From CBDFGT01 sp965247225 (GTDB taxonomy: Bacteria > Pseudomonadota > Alphaproteobacteria > Rhizobiales > Rhizobiaceae), in NCBI GenBank assembly GCA_965247225.1, contig CBDFGT010000029.1, forward strand, positions 186,001 through 250,000: a stretch of 64,000 nt of DNA. The letters are read 5' to 3'. The position numbers and the translations under genes were made by a program. Shown here piece by piece: positions 9,065 to 17,961 of this stretch; position 1 is the first letter of the stretch; every line of letters begins with the position of its first letter. A model generated the notes under the pieces. That model was not told the DNA's origin and ran no database searches. It saw only the letters and a program-made list of their open reading frames with translations.

Positions 9065-10093
9065 ATGACGCTTACCTATATGCGCCGTGAAATCAATGAG
9101 GTGCCGGAGGCCACGGTCCGCTTGCTGAGCCAGTCCGCCCACAATATCAAGGCCGCCGGTGCGGCCCTTGCGGCCAAGAATCCTCCCTTCATTGCAACGA
9201 TTGCCCGGGGATCTTCCGACCATGCAGCACTGTTTTTGAAATATGCCATCGAGCTGACCGCGGGTCGTCCGGTTGCATCCATCGGGCCGTCACTGGCGTC
9301 GATTTATGGAACGAGGCTCAATCTGGCATCCGGCGGGGTGATTTCGGTTTCCCAATCGGGAAAAAGTCCTGATATTGTGGCCATGGCGGAATCGGCAACG
9401 GCCAGCGGTGCCTTGACGATTGCGCTGTGCAATACGGTTCCATCCCCGCTTTGCGATGCATCCCGTCATGCCATTGATATTGCGGCCGGGCCTGAACTGG
9501 CCGTTGCTGCCACCAAATCCTATGTTGCCGCCATTGTGGCCGGACTGGCGCTGATTGCCGAGTGGACAGGTGATGTCACACTGGCACGTGCCGTTCTGGA
9601 TCTGCCGGAACAGTTTGCAAGGGCCGTGGCTCTGGACTGGACCGGGCCATTGTTTGAAGCCCTGGACGGTGCGTCCTCGCTCTATCTTTTGGGTCGCGGA
9701 CCGACGCTCGCCATTGCCAGCGAGGCGGCGCTGAAATTCAAGGAAACATCGGGCATGCATGCGGAAGCCTATTCTGCGGCGGAAGTGCTGCACGGGCCGG
9801 TGGCCCTGGTCGAGCCGCAATTCCCGGTTATTGCATTTGCTGCGCGAGATGCTGCCGAAAGCTCCATCGTGCCGGTTGCCGATGGTCTGGTCGCCAAGGG
9901 TGCGCGGGTGTTTGTAACATCCAACACGGCCAAAAGCGCAAAGACCCTGCCAGTGGTGGCCACGGGTCATGCTCTGACCGATGCCTTGATGCTGGCCATT
10001 CCGTTCTATGGTTTTGTGGAAGCCTGGTCGCGCCACAAGGGGCTTGATCCCGACAAGCCGGCCAGCCTTAGCAAAATAACCGAAACGAGATAA
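9065..10093 (+). CDS. Glucosamine-6-phosphate deaminase, NagB-II type (double SIS domain)
   Basis: 342 residues from ATG 9065, with AAGGA 7 bases upstream. Two SIS domains are seen: the first with ARGSSDHA and SQSGKSPD, the second with LGRGPTLAIASEAALKFKE and AEVLHGP. This matches the isomerase half of GlmS without the glutaminase half. That architecture is shared by NagB-II deaminases and AgaS-type proteins. With NagA directly downstream, deamination of GlcN-6-P to fructose-6-P is the most likely role. No classical NagB is in the window. AgaS-like action on galactosamine-6-P is the main alternative. Confidence 0.85.
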   Translation: MTLTYMRREINEVPEATVRLLSQSAHNIKAAGAALAAKNPPFIATIARGSSDHAALFLKYAIELTAGRPVASIGPSLASIYGTRLNLASGGVISVSQSGKSPDIVAMAESATASGALTIALCNTVPSPLCDASRHAIDIAAGPELAVAATKSYVAAIVAGLALIAEWTGDVTLARAVLDLPEQFARAVALDWTGPLFEALDGASSLYLLGRGPTLAIASEAALKFKETSGMHAEAYSAAEVLHGPVALVEPQFPVIAFAARDAAESSIVPVADGLVAKGARVFVTSNTAKSAKTLPVVATGHALTDALMLAIPFYGFVEAWSRHKGLDPDKPASLSKITETR

Positions 10094-10107
10094 GCGAGAG
10101 GAACGAC

Positions 10108-11262
10108 ATGAAGGCCATTCTCTCCTCACGCCTGTTTGATGGTACCAGGTTTCATGAAGGTGTGGCACTGGTTATCGACGGATGCAAAGTGGGCGGGCTT
10201 GTGCCGGTTGAGCAATTGCCGGAAGGGATTGCCCGGATCGATCCGGGGGATGTCATGATTGTTCCGGGTTTCGTGGATTTGCAGGTCAATGGCGGCGGCG
10301 GCGTGCTGTTCAATGATCAGCCGACCTCAGACGGTATTTTGGCCATTTGTGCCGCACATATACCCTTCGGAACGACATCGATGCTGGTGACCCTGATTAC
10401 CGACAGTCCGGATGTGCGTGATCGCGCCATTCTGGCCGGACGGCAGGCGCTGGAGGCCGGCACGGCAGGCTTTCTCGGCTTGCATCTGGAAGGGCCGCAT
10501 CTGTCACTGGCCCGCAAGGGCACGCATGACCCGCAATGGATCCGTGTTATGCAACAGGACGACCTGGAAGCGCTTCTGGCCTGCGCCCCTGTTTTTCCGG
10601 TGATCATGACCACGATTGCGCCAGAAAATGTCACGCCGGAACAGGTACGGGCCCTTGCCGACGCCGGTTACATCGTCAGTCTCGGTCATACCGATTGTAC
10701 CTGTGCCATGGCCACTGCCTATGCGCATGCCGGAGCCTCCTGTGCCACGCACCTGTTCAATGCCATGAGCCCGCTGGGGCATCGCGAGCCCGGAATGGTG
10801 GGTGCCGTGCTCAGCAGCGGTCTTCTGCACAGCGGCCTGATTGCTGACGGTTTTCATGTCGATCCGGTTTCGATGTCGATCGCCCTGAAGGCCAAGCAGG
10901 GACCAGGCAAAATCTTCCTTGTGACCGATGCGATGTCGAGCGTTGGGTCAGACCTGACATCCCTGACCCTGAATGGCCGGACCATCTTTCGCCGGGATGG
11001 CAGGCTGACACTGGCAGATGGAACGCTGGCAGGCGCTGATATTGATATGATCAGTTCCGTGCGGTTTCTGGTCTCCAGACTGCACCTGCCGCTGGACGAG
11101 GCTTTGCGGATGGCAAGCCTTTATCCTGCAGAAGTGGCGGGCGTCTCTGCCCGCAAAGGCCGTCTGGCAGAAAACATGGATGCTGATTTTGTCGTGCTTG
11201 ACAAGGATCTTGGTGTGCGGTCCACATGGATTGACGGCAAGGCCGTCTATCATGCAGCCTGA
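10108..11262 (+). CDS. nagA: N-acetylglucosamine-6-phosphate deacetylase
   Basis: 384 residues. The amidohydrolase metal-site Glu is in HLEGPHLS (~residue 129), metal-binding His residues are in GHTDCTCA and ATHLFNAMSPLGHREPG, and the catalytic Asp is in DAMSS (~274). It hydrolyses GlcNAc-6-P to GlcN-6-P and acetate in the cytoplasm, feeding the NagB-II-type enzyme encoded 15 bases upstream. A GAGAGGAA ribosome site precedes the ATG. The gene ends the plus-strand operon and converges on cutC with only 7 bases between the stops, so the two transcripts must read into one another or stop inside coding sequence. Confidence 0.95.
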   Translation: MKAILSSRLFDGTRFHEGVALVIDGCKVGGLVPVEQLPEGIARIDPGDVMIVPGFVDLQVNGGGGVLFNDQPTSDGILAICAAHIPFGTTSMLVTLITDSPDVRDRAILAGRQALEAGTAGFLGLHLEGPHLSLARKGTHDPQWIRVMQQDDLEALLACAPVFPVIMTTIAPENVTPEQVRALADAGYIVSLGHTDCTCAMATAYAHAGASCATHLFNAMSPLGHREPGMVGAVLSSGLLHSGLIADGFHVDPVSMSIALKAKQGPGKIFLVTDAMSSVGSDLTSLTLNGRTIFRRDGRLTLADGTLAGADIDMISSVRFLVSRLHLPLDEALRMASLYPAEVAGVSARKGRLAENMDADFVVLDKDLGVRSTWIDGKAVYHAA

Positions 11263-11269
11263 AACAGGC

Positions 11270-11998
11270 TTATGGCCGGGCCGCCAGACGGGCTTTCAGC
11301 GCCCGCACGGTTTCTGCATCGGTTTTGCGCGGCATGGACGGGGAGAAGCCGAGGTCCGTGACTTTGGCATTTTCAATGGTCACGGGCGCGGAGCATGAGG
11401 CGTGGATTTCCGTCACCCGGACTTCGTCGAGAATGGCGTCAACCGTTTGAACCGTGATACCGGACCCCGGCATGATTGCAATGCGGGTTGCCGCAACTTC
11501 GATGGCCGCCTGAATGTCACCCAGGCCTTCGACGGCGGTTTTGGCGCGACCGGATGTCAGAATGCGTTCAAATCCCAGTTCCACGGCCATATCGACCGCT
11601 TCCCAGATATCCGGCACCAGATCAAAGGCGCGATGCAGGGTAATTCCCAAGCCCTTGGAATGGTTGATCAGTTTGAGCAATGTTGCGCGGTCCAGCGTGC
11701 CGTCGGCCAGATTGGCACCAATGACGACGCCGTCAAGCCCTGCCTTGCGGGCCTTGTCAATGTCCCGTTTCATAATATCCAGTTCCGCGGGATTGTAGAC
11801 AAAATCGCCGTCCCGGGGCCTGATCATCGCGTAGGTCGGGATTTTCAGCTCGCCTGCAATTTCCATCAATCCGGCAGAGGGCGTCAGCCCGCCAACCGAG
11901 AGGGCCGAGCACAGCTCAATACGGTCTGCTCCACCTTCACAGGCGGCCTTCAGGCCGTTGAAATCATCCACACAGACTTCAAGAACGATGTTTGCCAT
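11270..11998 (-). CDS. cutC: CutC family TIM-barrel protein
   Basis: 242 residues from ATG 11998 (AAAGG 6 bases upstream); the frame also extends to a TTG at 12004. The family signature GADRIELCSALSVGGLTPSAG runs across residues ~23-43 and the protein has CutC length. CutC was named for copper tolerance in E. coli, but that phenotype was later traced to the MicL small RNA encoded at the gene's end, so its biochemical role is unsettled. Here it overlaps the ROK kinase gene by 20 bases in a sugar operon, which suggests a sugar-linked enzymatic role. No copper gene is nearby. Confidence 0.93.
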   Translation of the reverse strand: MANIVLEVCVDDFNGLKAACEGGADRIELCSALSVGGLTPSAGLMEIAGELKIPTYAMIRPRDGDFVYNPAELDIMKRDIDKARKAGLDGVVIGANLADGTLDRATLLKLINHSKGLGITLHRAFDLVPDIWEAVDMAVELGFERILTSGRAKTAVEGLGDIQAAIEVAATRIAIMPGSGITVQTVDAILDEVRVTEIHASCSAPVTIENAKVTDLGFSPSMPRKTDAETVRALKARLAARP

Positions 11999-12905
11999 CT
12001 TCAACCTTTTGCATTCCCAGAAGGGCCGCGCCTATCAGGCCCGGTTCCACCCGGCAGACGGACGGCACAACAACGGGCCGGTCAAACTTGCGCAGAACAC
12101 GCTTGCGTACCGCGCTGTCAATGGAATTCAACAGCGGTTCGCAATTGGACAGGCCGCCACCCACCGGCACAATGGCTGCACCGACAATATTGATGCTGAC
12201 AGCCAGAGGCGAAGCCAGCAGATCCACGAAAATATCAATGGTGCGTGAACAGGCAACATCGCCAGCCAGCCAGCCGTCCGTAATTTCCACACTGGTAAGC
12301 CTTTGCCCGTGGTAATGTTCATGCAGCCGCTCCATGCCGCGAGCGCCGCCGACCGAATCCACACAGCGGTTTTGACCGCAGCCACAGCTATAGACCGGAA
12401 CAGCGACCGGCGGATTTCCGGCATGTTCTGCTGCTGCCGGTCCGTGGCCCCACTCTCCGGCAAAGCCTCCGTCCTGGTTGATCAGGTGTCCGTCGACCAC
12501 AACGCCACCACCAACGCCGGTTCCCAGAATGATACCCAGAACAATGCGATAGCCCTTGCCGGCACCGATGTTGGCCTCTGCCAGTGCAAAGCAATCGGCA
12601 TCATTGGCTATGGTCACCGGCAGGCCCAGTTCGCGCTCCAGATCAGCCTTGATGTTTCGGCCATGAATGCAGGGAATATTGGCGCAGGTCAAAATGCCGG
12701 TTTCGGGATCGGTGACACCGGCAATGGAAATGGACACGCAGTCCGGTGTTCCCGCTCCGGGCAGAAATGCCGAGCGCAAGACGCCAACAAAGGCATCAAA
12801 ATCATGGCCGGGGGTTGCCTGACGCGCAACAGGGCGGATATCCTCCACAGAAAAGGCAATAGCTCCCTTTATCGCGGAGCCGCCAATGTCAAAACAGATA
12901 ATCAT
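11979..12905 (-). CDS. ROK family sugar kinase (probable N-acetylglucosamine or N-acetylmannosamine kinase)
   Basis: 308 residues. The phosphate-binding motif FDIGGSAIKGAI starts the protein, the catalytic Asp is in NDADCFALAEA, and the ROK zinc motif appears as CGCGQNRCVDSVGGARGM. It lacks an N-terminal helix-turn-helix, so it is a kinase rather than a NagC-like repressor. Its ATG overlaps the stop of the MFS gene by 4 bases and its 3' end overlaps cutC by 20. The likely job is phosphorylation of free GlcNAc brought in by the permease or released by the GH20 enzyme, giving the NagA substrate. Confidence 0.9.
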   Translation of the reverse strand: MIICFDIGGSAIKGAIAFSVEDIRPVARQATPGHDFDAFVGVLRSAFLPGAGTPDCVSISIAGVTDPETGILTCANIPCIHGRNIKADLERELGLPVTIANDADCFALAEANIGAGKGYRIVLGIILGTGVGGGVVVDGHLINQDGGFAGEWGHGPAAAEHAGNPPVAVPVYSCGCGQNRCVDSVGGARGMERLHEHYHGQRLTSVEITDGWLAGDVACSRTIDIFVDLLASPLAVSINIVGAAIVPVGGGLSNCEPLLNSIDSAVRKRVLRKFDRPVVVPSVCRVEPGLIGAALLGMQKVEDGKHRS

Positions 12906-14065
12906 GACTGGCCTTCGGAAATGGAATCAGAAGCGGGTCGGGGACGCAATGACCGCGTTGCCAGAAGACTGACGACAAGGGCAGGCAACAGCGCCGTCAG
13001 GCCATAGCGCATGCCGGCATGTTCGGCAACAAAGCCGATGACAACCGGGCCTGTCAGAAAGCCGATCATGGCCATGATAGACAATAAGGCAACATTGGTT
13101 GCTGCCGGACGGTCTTTCAGGTCGGACGCGGCGCTCACCGCCAGCGGAAAACCGACCGAGACACCGAAGCCGATGACCGCATAGCAGGCGAGTGTTGCCG
13201 TGACACCCTGCGCAATGCCCAGGATCATCACGCCGCCCAGCGCCAGGCTTCCGCACAGGCGCGCCAGACTGACCACTCCCATCCTTTTTTTCAGCCCGTC
13301 GCCCAGAAAACGGCCTGCAGCCACGAACGCGGCAAAAATGCCGTAACCAAGGCCGGTGAGGCCCGGGTCTGCAAGGGCGACATCCCGCAAGTAGATCCCT
13401 GACCAGTCGCCCATGGCACCCTCGGACATGGCAATACCGAACACAAACAGGCATATTCCTGTCAGCGTGCGCGAGGGCAGCGTGAAAATGCTTGTGCCCT
13501 GCGTTTTCTCATGGGCCTCCCGCTGCATGTCCGGAAGGCTGCTGCCTGCATATAGCGCGACGGGAAACGTGGCGAGACACAGCAGGACCATCGCCATCAC
13601 AGGGCTGAGGCCCAGGCTTGCCAGACCGGTTCCTGCAAAGCTTCCTGTTGCAACGCCCATGCTCCAGAAGCCATGGCACGTGCTCATGATCAGCCTCCCG
13701 CCAGTGCGCTCGATATGGGCCGCAGCCACATTCAGCCCCAGTTCGAGAAGGGACATGACAGATCCAACGACGATCAGCGCGATCACCAGATGCGGCAGAC
13801 TTCCGGCAAAGACCGGCATGAGCATAACAACAAGAAACAGAACAAAGCCCAGGCAGATCAATCGCCTGGCTCCCAACAGGGCTTCAATCCTGCCGCCGAG
13901 CGGCAAGGTCAGCACGACGCCCAGGGGCAGACCGAGAAAGGCAATCGACATCTGGGCCGGGCCCAGATCCAGATCCGCCTGCACGTCGGGAATGCGCGCG
14001 AGCCAGTTTCCGAAGGCCAGGGGCTGAAGAAAAAAGACAAGCATGATCAGGCGTTGCGGTGTCAC
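12902..14065 (-). CDS. MFS transporter (probable sugar or amino-sugar permease)
   Basis: 387 residues from GTG 14065, which has a GGA 7 bases upstream and gives the compact MFS start TPQRLIMLVFFLQPLAFGNW. The frame extends upstream but that part is AT-rich and non-hydrophobic. About 12 hydrophobic segments are visible, with the loop motif GGRIEALLGARR between TM2 and TM3. Coupling to the ROK kinase (4-base overlap) suggests uptake of a monosaccharide such as GlcNAc in the inner membrane. The substrate is inferred only from context. Confidence 0.85.
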   Translation of the reverse strand: MTPQRLIMLVFFLQPLAFGNWLARIPDVQADLDLGPAQMSIAFLGLPLGVVLTLPLGGRIEALLGARRLICLGFVLFLVVMLMPVFAGSLPHLVIALIVVGSVMSLLELGLNVAAAHIERTGGRLIMSTCHGFWSMGVATGSFAGTGLASLGLSPVMAMVLLCLATFPVALYAGSSLPDMQREAHEKTQGTSIFTLPSRTLTGICLFVFGIAMSEGAMGDWSGIYLRDVALADPGLTGLGYGIFAAFVAAGRFLGDGLKKRMGVVSLARLCGSLALGGVMILGIAQGVTATLACYAVIGFGVSVGFPLAVSAASDLKDRPAATNVALLSIMAMIGFLTGPVVIGFVAEHAGMRYGLTALLPALVVSLLATRSLRPRPASDSISEGQS

Positions 14066-14141
14066 ATGATATTCCGTAATGCATGGGTTTTCACACAGGA
14101 CCACTATAAGCGTCCAAGCTATGGTTTTTCTAGAGCAATTC

Positions 14142-14159
14142 TTTGTTTTTACAAACAAA
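14142..14159. repeat. Small AT-rich inverted repeat
   Basis: A 7-bp perfect inverted repeat, TTTGTTT with AAACAAA around a 4-base TTAC centre. It sits next to a TCTAGAGCAATTC tract upstream of the MFS-ROK-cutC genes. Tracts starting CTAGAGCA are, as I recall, common between genes in Hyphomicrobiales; I cannot check that here. It may be an operator or part of a dispersed repeat. Confidence 0.35.
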
Positions 14160-14172
14160 AATCTAAATTTTT

Positions 14173-14214
14173 GCGTGAAAATATCAAGGGACGAATGCCT
14201 TGATATTTTCACGC
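14173..14214. repeat. 17-bp perfect inverted repeat between the opp operon and the MFS gene
   Basis: The arms are GCGTGAAAATATCAAGG (14173-14189) and its exact complement (14198-14214), separated by 8 bases. It begins 11 bases after the oppDF stop. On neither strand is it followed by a T-run, so it is not a typical intrinsic terminator. It could stabilise the 3' end of the opp message, separate expression of oppABCDF from MFS-ROK-cutC, or bind a dimeric regulator. Confidence 0.75.
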
Positions 14215-14225
14215 TTGCCGCCTGA

Positions 14226-15819
14226 TCAAGGTCCGAAAGCCGCCTTCATCAATTCCTGTGTATAGGTCTGTTGCGGATTGTCAAAAATAGCATCCGTGGC
14301 CCCTTCTTCCACCACACGCCCGTTTTTCATGACCATGATATGGTCGGACAGGGCGCGGATAACCGCCAGATCATGGCTGATAAACAGATAGGCCAGGCCA
14401 TTCTTCTGCTGCAGGTCACGCAGGAGATCCACAATCTGCTTTTGCACCGAGCGGTCCAGCGCCGATGTCGGCTCGTCAAGCACCACGACTTTGGGTTTGA
14501 GGATGATGGCGCGGGCAATGGCCAGACGCTGGCGCTGACCGCCGGAAAATTCATGGGGATAGCGATTGCGCGATGCCGGGTCCAGCCCCACTTCCCGCAA
14601 TGCGTCAATGGCGCGCTGATCGCGGTCGGCAGTCGTCAGATGCGGTTCGTGGACCAGCAGCCCCTCGGTGACAATCTGGCCTGCTGTCATGCGGGGTGAA
14701 AGCGAGCCAAACGGATCCTGAAACACAAGCTGCAACTGCCGGCGCAGGCCGCGCATGCGCGGACGGTCAAAGCCGGAAATATTCAGACCTTCAAAGCTGA
14801 CATGGCCAGTCGACTGGTTCAGACGCAACAGGGCGCGACCCAGAGTGGACTTGCCCGACCCGGATTCGCCCACCACACCAATGGTCTGGCCTTCACGCAA
14901 TGTCAGCGACACGCCGTCCACAGCCTTCAGGTCGACGGGCTTGCCAGCCAGAAATCCGCCGCCGACCTTGAAGGTGACGCGGATATCGCGGCCTTCCAGC
15001 AGTACCGGTGCACCGGCAGATGGCGGCAGCTTTCGACCCGCGGGTTCGGAGGCCAGCAGCATTTTGGTATAATCCTGCTGCGGATGATCAAAAATCTGCG
15101 CAACGGCACCGTGCTCGACAACCTCGCCCTTGCGCATGACAGCCACGGAGTCTGAAAAGCGGCGCACAATGCCGAGATCATGGGAAATGAAGATGATGGA
15201 CAGGCCGATGCGCTGTTTCAGTTCCGCCATCAGTTCGAGGATCTGGGCCTGAATGGTCACGTCCAGCGCTGTGGTCGGTTCATCGGCAATCAGCACATCG
15301 GGATCATTGGCCAACGCCATGGCGATCATCACGCGCTGGCGCTGCCCGCCGGACATTTCATGCGGATAGGCATCAATGCGGCGTTCAGGATCGGGGATCT
15401 TTACCAGATGCAGCAGTTCCAGCACGCGCTTGCGGGCATCGGCCTTTGACAGGCCGCGATGGAAGCGGATCGGCTCGGCAATCTGGCTGCCGATGGTGTA
15501 AAGCGGATCAAGCGAGGTCATCGGCTCCTGAAAAATCATGGTGATTTTCTTGCCGCGCACCTTGTTCAGCTCATCCAGGGACAGGCCCACCAGTTCATGG
15601 CCGCGATAGCGGGCCGAGCCGGTGACCCTTGCCATTGCTGGCCAGCAATCCCATGATTGCCATCATGGTCTGGCTTTTGCCGGAGCCGGATTCACCGACA
15701 ATGGCCAGCGTTTCTCCCATAGCCACAGCGAGGTTTATGCCCTTGACAGCATGGACATCGCCGTCCGGCGAGGAGAAACGCACGTCCAGGTTCTTGATAT
15801 CGAGAACAGGTTCCGTCAT
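14226..15819 (-). pseudogene. Fused oligopeptide ABC transporter ATPase (OppDF-type), interrupted by a +1 frameshift
   Basis: Two complete ABC domains are encoded in one gene. The first Walker A is GESGSGKSQ and the second GESGSGKST; each domain has its own LSGGQ-like signature (MSGGQRQR, FSGGQRQR) and Walker B. The ATG at 15819 lies 1 base after the oppC stop. The frame breaks in a CCC run at 15626-15628: removing one base restores ASNGK-VTGSARYRG and a ~530-residue protein. The fragments are 15595-15819 and 14226-15635. Both ATPase domains are otherwise intact, so either this is a very recent inactivation or a sequencing error. The neighbouring oppC has a similar lesion. Confidence 0.85.
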
Positions 15820-15820
15820 G

Positions 15821-16974
15821 TCAGCGGTCTTTCGGATCAAGTGCATCGCGCAATCCGTCGCCGATAAAATTCAGCGCCGAGAGTGTTACAACAAAAAACA
15901 GCGAGGGGTAGAGCAGCAGCCACGGCGTTGCCTGTATGGCACTTGCGCCTTCGGCAATCAAAAAGCCCCAGCTGGTCAGCGGTTCCTGCACACCAAGGCC
16001 GATGAAAGACAGGAAGCTTTCCAGAAGGATCACCTGCGGCACCAGAAGCGTGACGAACACCACCACAGGACCAATCGTATTGGGAATGATGTGGCGGCGG
16101 ATGATCTGTGTATTGGTCAGGCCCATGGCCACGGCCGCCTCGACGAATTCACGGCGTTTCAGCGCCATGGTCTGTCCGCGCACGATGCGGGCCATATCCA
16201 GCCAGTTGATGGCACCGATGGCTATGAAAATCAGGGCGATATGCCGCCCGAAGAACACGACCAGCATGATGACGAAAAGATGAAGGGCAGGGAATAGAGA
16301 ATTTCCACCAGACGCATCATGATATTGTCGGTGCGCCCGCCCATATAGCCGGAAATGGCACCATAGGTGACGCCGATGACCAGCGACACCAGGGTTGCCA
16401 GGATGCCGACCATCAGCGAAATCTGGCCGCCGACCATGATGCGGGCCAGCATGTCACGGCCATTGCGGTCTGTTCCCAGATAGAAATATTGACCGTTGAC
16501 CTTGCCGTTGATGACCATGGTCTTCCCGTCATTTGCGGTTTCGGCAATGGTTGCGCCGTCAAATTCATCCGGCCGGTCCAGATAGCGGATAATGCGCGGG
16601 TCCAGCGGTGTGTCGGCGCTGATGGTTGCCACATAATCGGTGCCGGTCACCTCCAAACTGTCCAGACGGGCCTTGCCGCGCTCGACCGCCCCGGTCATCA
16701 CCGGTATCAGCGTATCGGCATGCGGATAGGGCGACAGGCTTGGCGGCACGGCAACATAGCTTGGATAGATATCGGAATAGCCGTGCGGATTTATGTGAGG
16801 ACCGAGAAAACAGAAGGTCGCCATCAATAGCATGATGATAATGCTGACCATGGCCGCCTTGTTGCGCCGCAGACGGGCAAACGCCATCTGGCCAAGGCTG
16901 CGGCCCCGGATTTCAGCTTCGGGCAGGCCCGTTTCCGGCGTATGCGTGTCCGGTGTGGTCAAAACATTACTCAT
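15821..16974 (-). pseudogene. oppC: Oligopeptide ABC transporter permease OppC-type, interrupted by a -1 frameshift
   Basis: The 5' part (from ATG 16974, overlapping the oppB stop by 8 bases) encodes an N-terminal cytoplasmic tail, TM1, a long periplasmic insert and the GTDRNGRDMLARI motif. The 3' part (ending 15821) encodes the EAA loop (EAAVAMGLTNTQIIRRHIIPN) and the last membrane segments. The break is in an AAAA run at 16275-16278 (TTTT on the coding strand). Adding one base restores LPFIF-FVIMLVVFFG and a ~384-residue protein. All expected permease segments are present apart from this one base. Confidence 0.85.
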
Positions 16975-17890
16975 AGCGCACCCTCGGATCAACAAAGGCA
17001 TAGATGATGTCAACGAGAAGGTTGAGCACAACAATGAAAACAGAAATCAGCACAACCGTACCCATGACCAGCGTATAATCGCGGTTGAGTGCCCCGAGGA
17101 CGAAATAGCGCCCGACGCCCGGCAGCGAGAAAATCTGCTCGACAATGATCGATCCGGTCAGCACGGAGGCCGCCACAGGACCGAGATAGGAGATGATCGG
17201 CATCATGGCGGCGCGCAGGGCATGGATACCAACAACACTGCGCGCCGGAAGCCCATAGGCGCGGGCCGTGCGCACATGGTCGGCGCGCAGGGCCTCGATC
17301 ATCGATCCGCGTGTCAGGCGGGCAAAGACGGCAAGCTGCGGCAGGGCCAGAACAGTCACCGGCAGGACCAGATTGTCAAAGCCGCCATCACCCCAGGTTC
17401 CGGTCGGCAACCAGCCGAGCATGACCGCAAAGACCAGCGAGAGGACCGGTCCGACAACGAAATTGGGAACTGTATTGCCAAGGGCCGAAAAGCCCATCAA
17501 TCCGTAGTCGATCCACGAATTTTGCCGCAGTGCCGCCCAGGTTCCAATGGCAATACCGCCAAATACGGCGATTGCCAGAGCCCAGGATCCCAGCACCATT
17601 GAATAGGGCAGGGCCTGCAGGATCAGTTCGGAAACCGTGTAATCCTTGTAGACGAAGCTTGGGCCAAAATCGCCCTGCAGCACGTTGGAAATATAATAGA
17701 GATATTGCTGCCAGAGAGGCTCATTCAGGTGGTAGACCCGGTTGAGGTTTTCCATCACTTCCGGCGAGAGCGGGCGCTCCAGATCGAACGGACCGCCCGG
17801 CGCAATGCGCACCATGAAAAAGGACAGCGTGAGAACTATAAATACAGTCGGAACCGCCGATATGAAACGGCGAAAAATGAAACGCAACAT
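16967..17890 (-). CDS. oppB: Oligopeptide ABC transporter permease OppB
   Basis: 307 residues, close to the 306 of E. coli OppB, and similar along its whole length by eye: the start MLRFIFRRFISAVPTVF, the LAPGGPF-type segment APGGPFD, GDFGPSF and the end NRDYTLVMGTVVL...VDPRVRY. Six membrane segments are expected, with the EAA loop RTARAYGLPARSVVGIHALR facing the ATPase. This full-length match and the separate OppA-like binding protein favour Opp over the Yej system, although the ATPases here are fused as in YejF. It lies 71 bases after the oppA stop. Confidence 0.92.
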   Translation of the reverse strand: MLRFIFRRFISAVPTVFIVLTLSFFMVRIAPGGPFDLERPLSPEVMENLNRVYHLNEPLWQQYLYYISNVLQGDFGPSFVYKDYTVSELILQALPYSMVLGSWALAIAVFGGIAIGTWAALRQNSWIDYGLMGFSALGNTVPNFVVGPVLSLVFAVMLGWLPTGTWGDGGFDNLVLPVTVLALPQLAVFARLTRGSMIEALRADHVRTARAYGLPARSVVGIHALRAAMMPIISYLGPVAASVLTGSIIVEQIFSLPGVGRYFVLGALNRDYTLVMGTVVLISVFIVVLNLLVDIIYAFVDPRVRYE

Positions 17891-17961
17891 GGCAACACCT
17901 GTCTGTTATGGTGGGCACGACAGCCTGCCCCTTGCGGTTTGCAAGAGGCAGGCAGCGGCCA

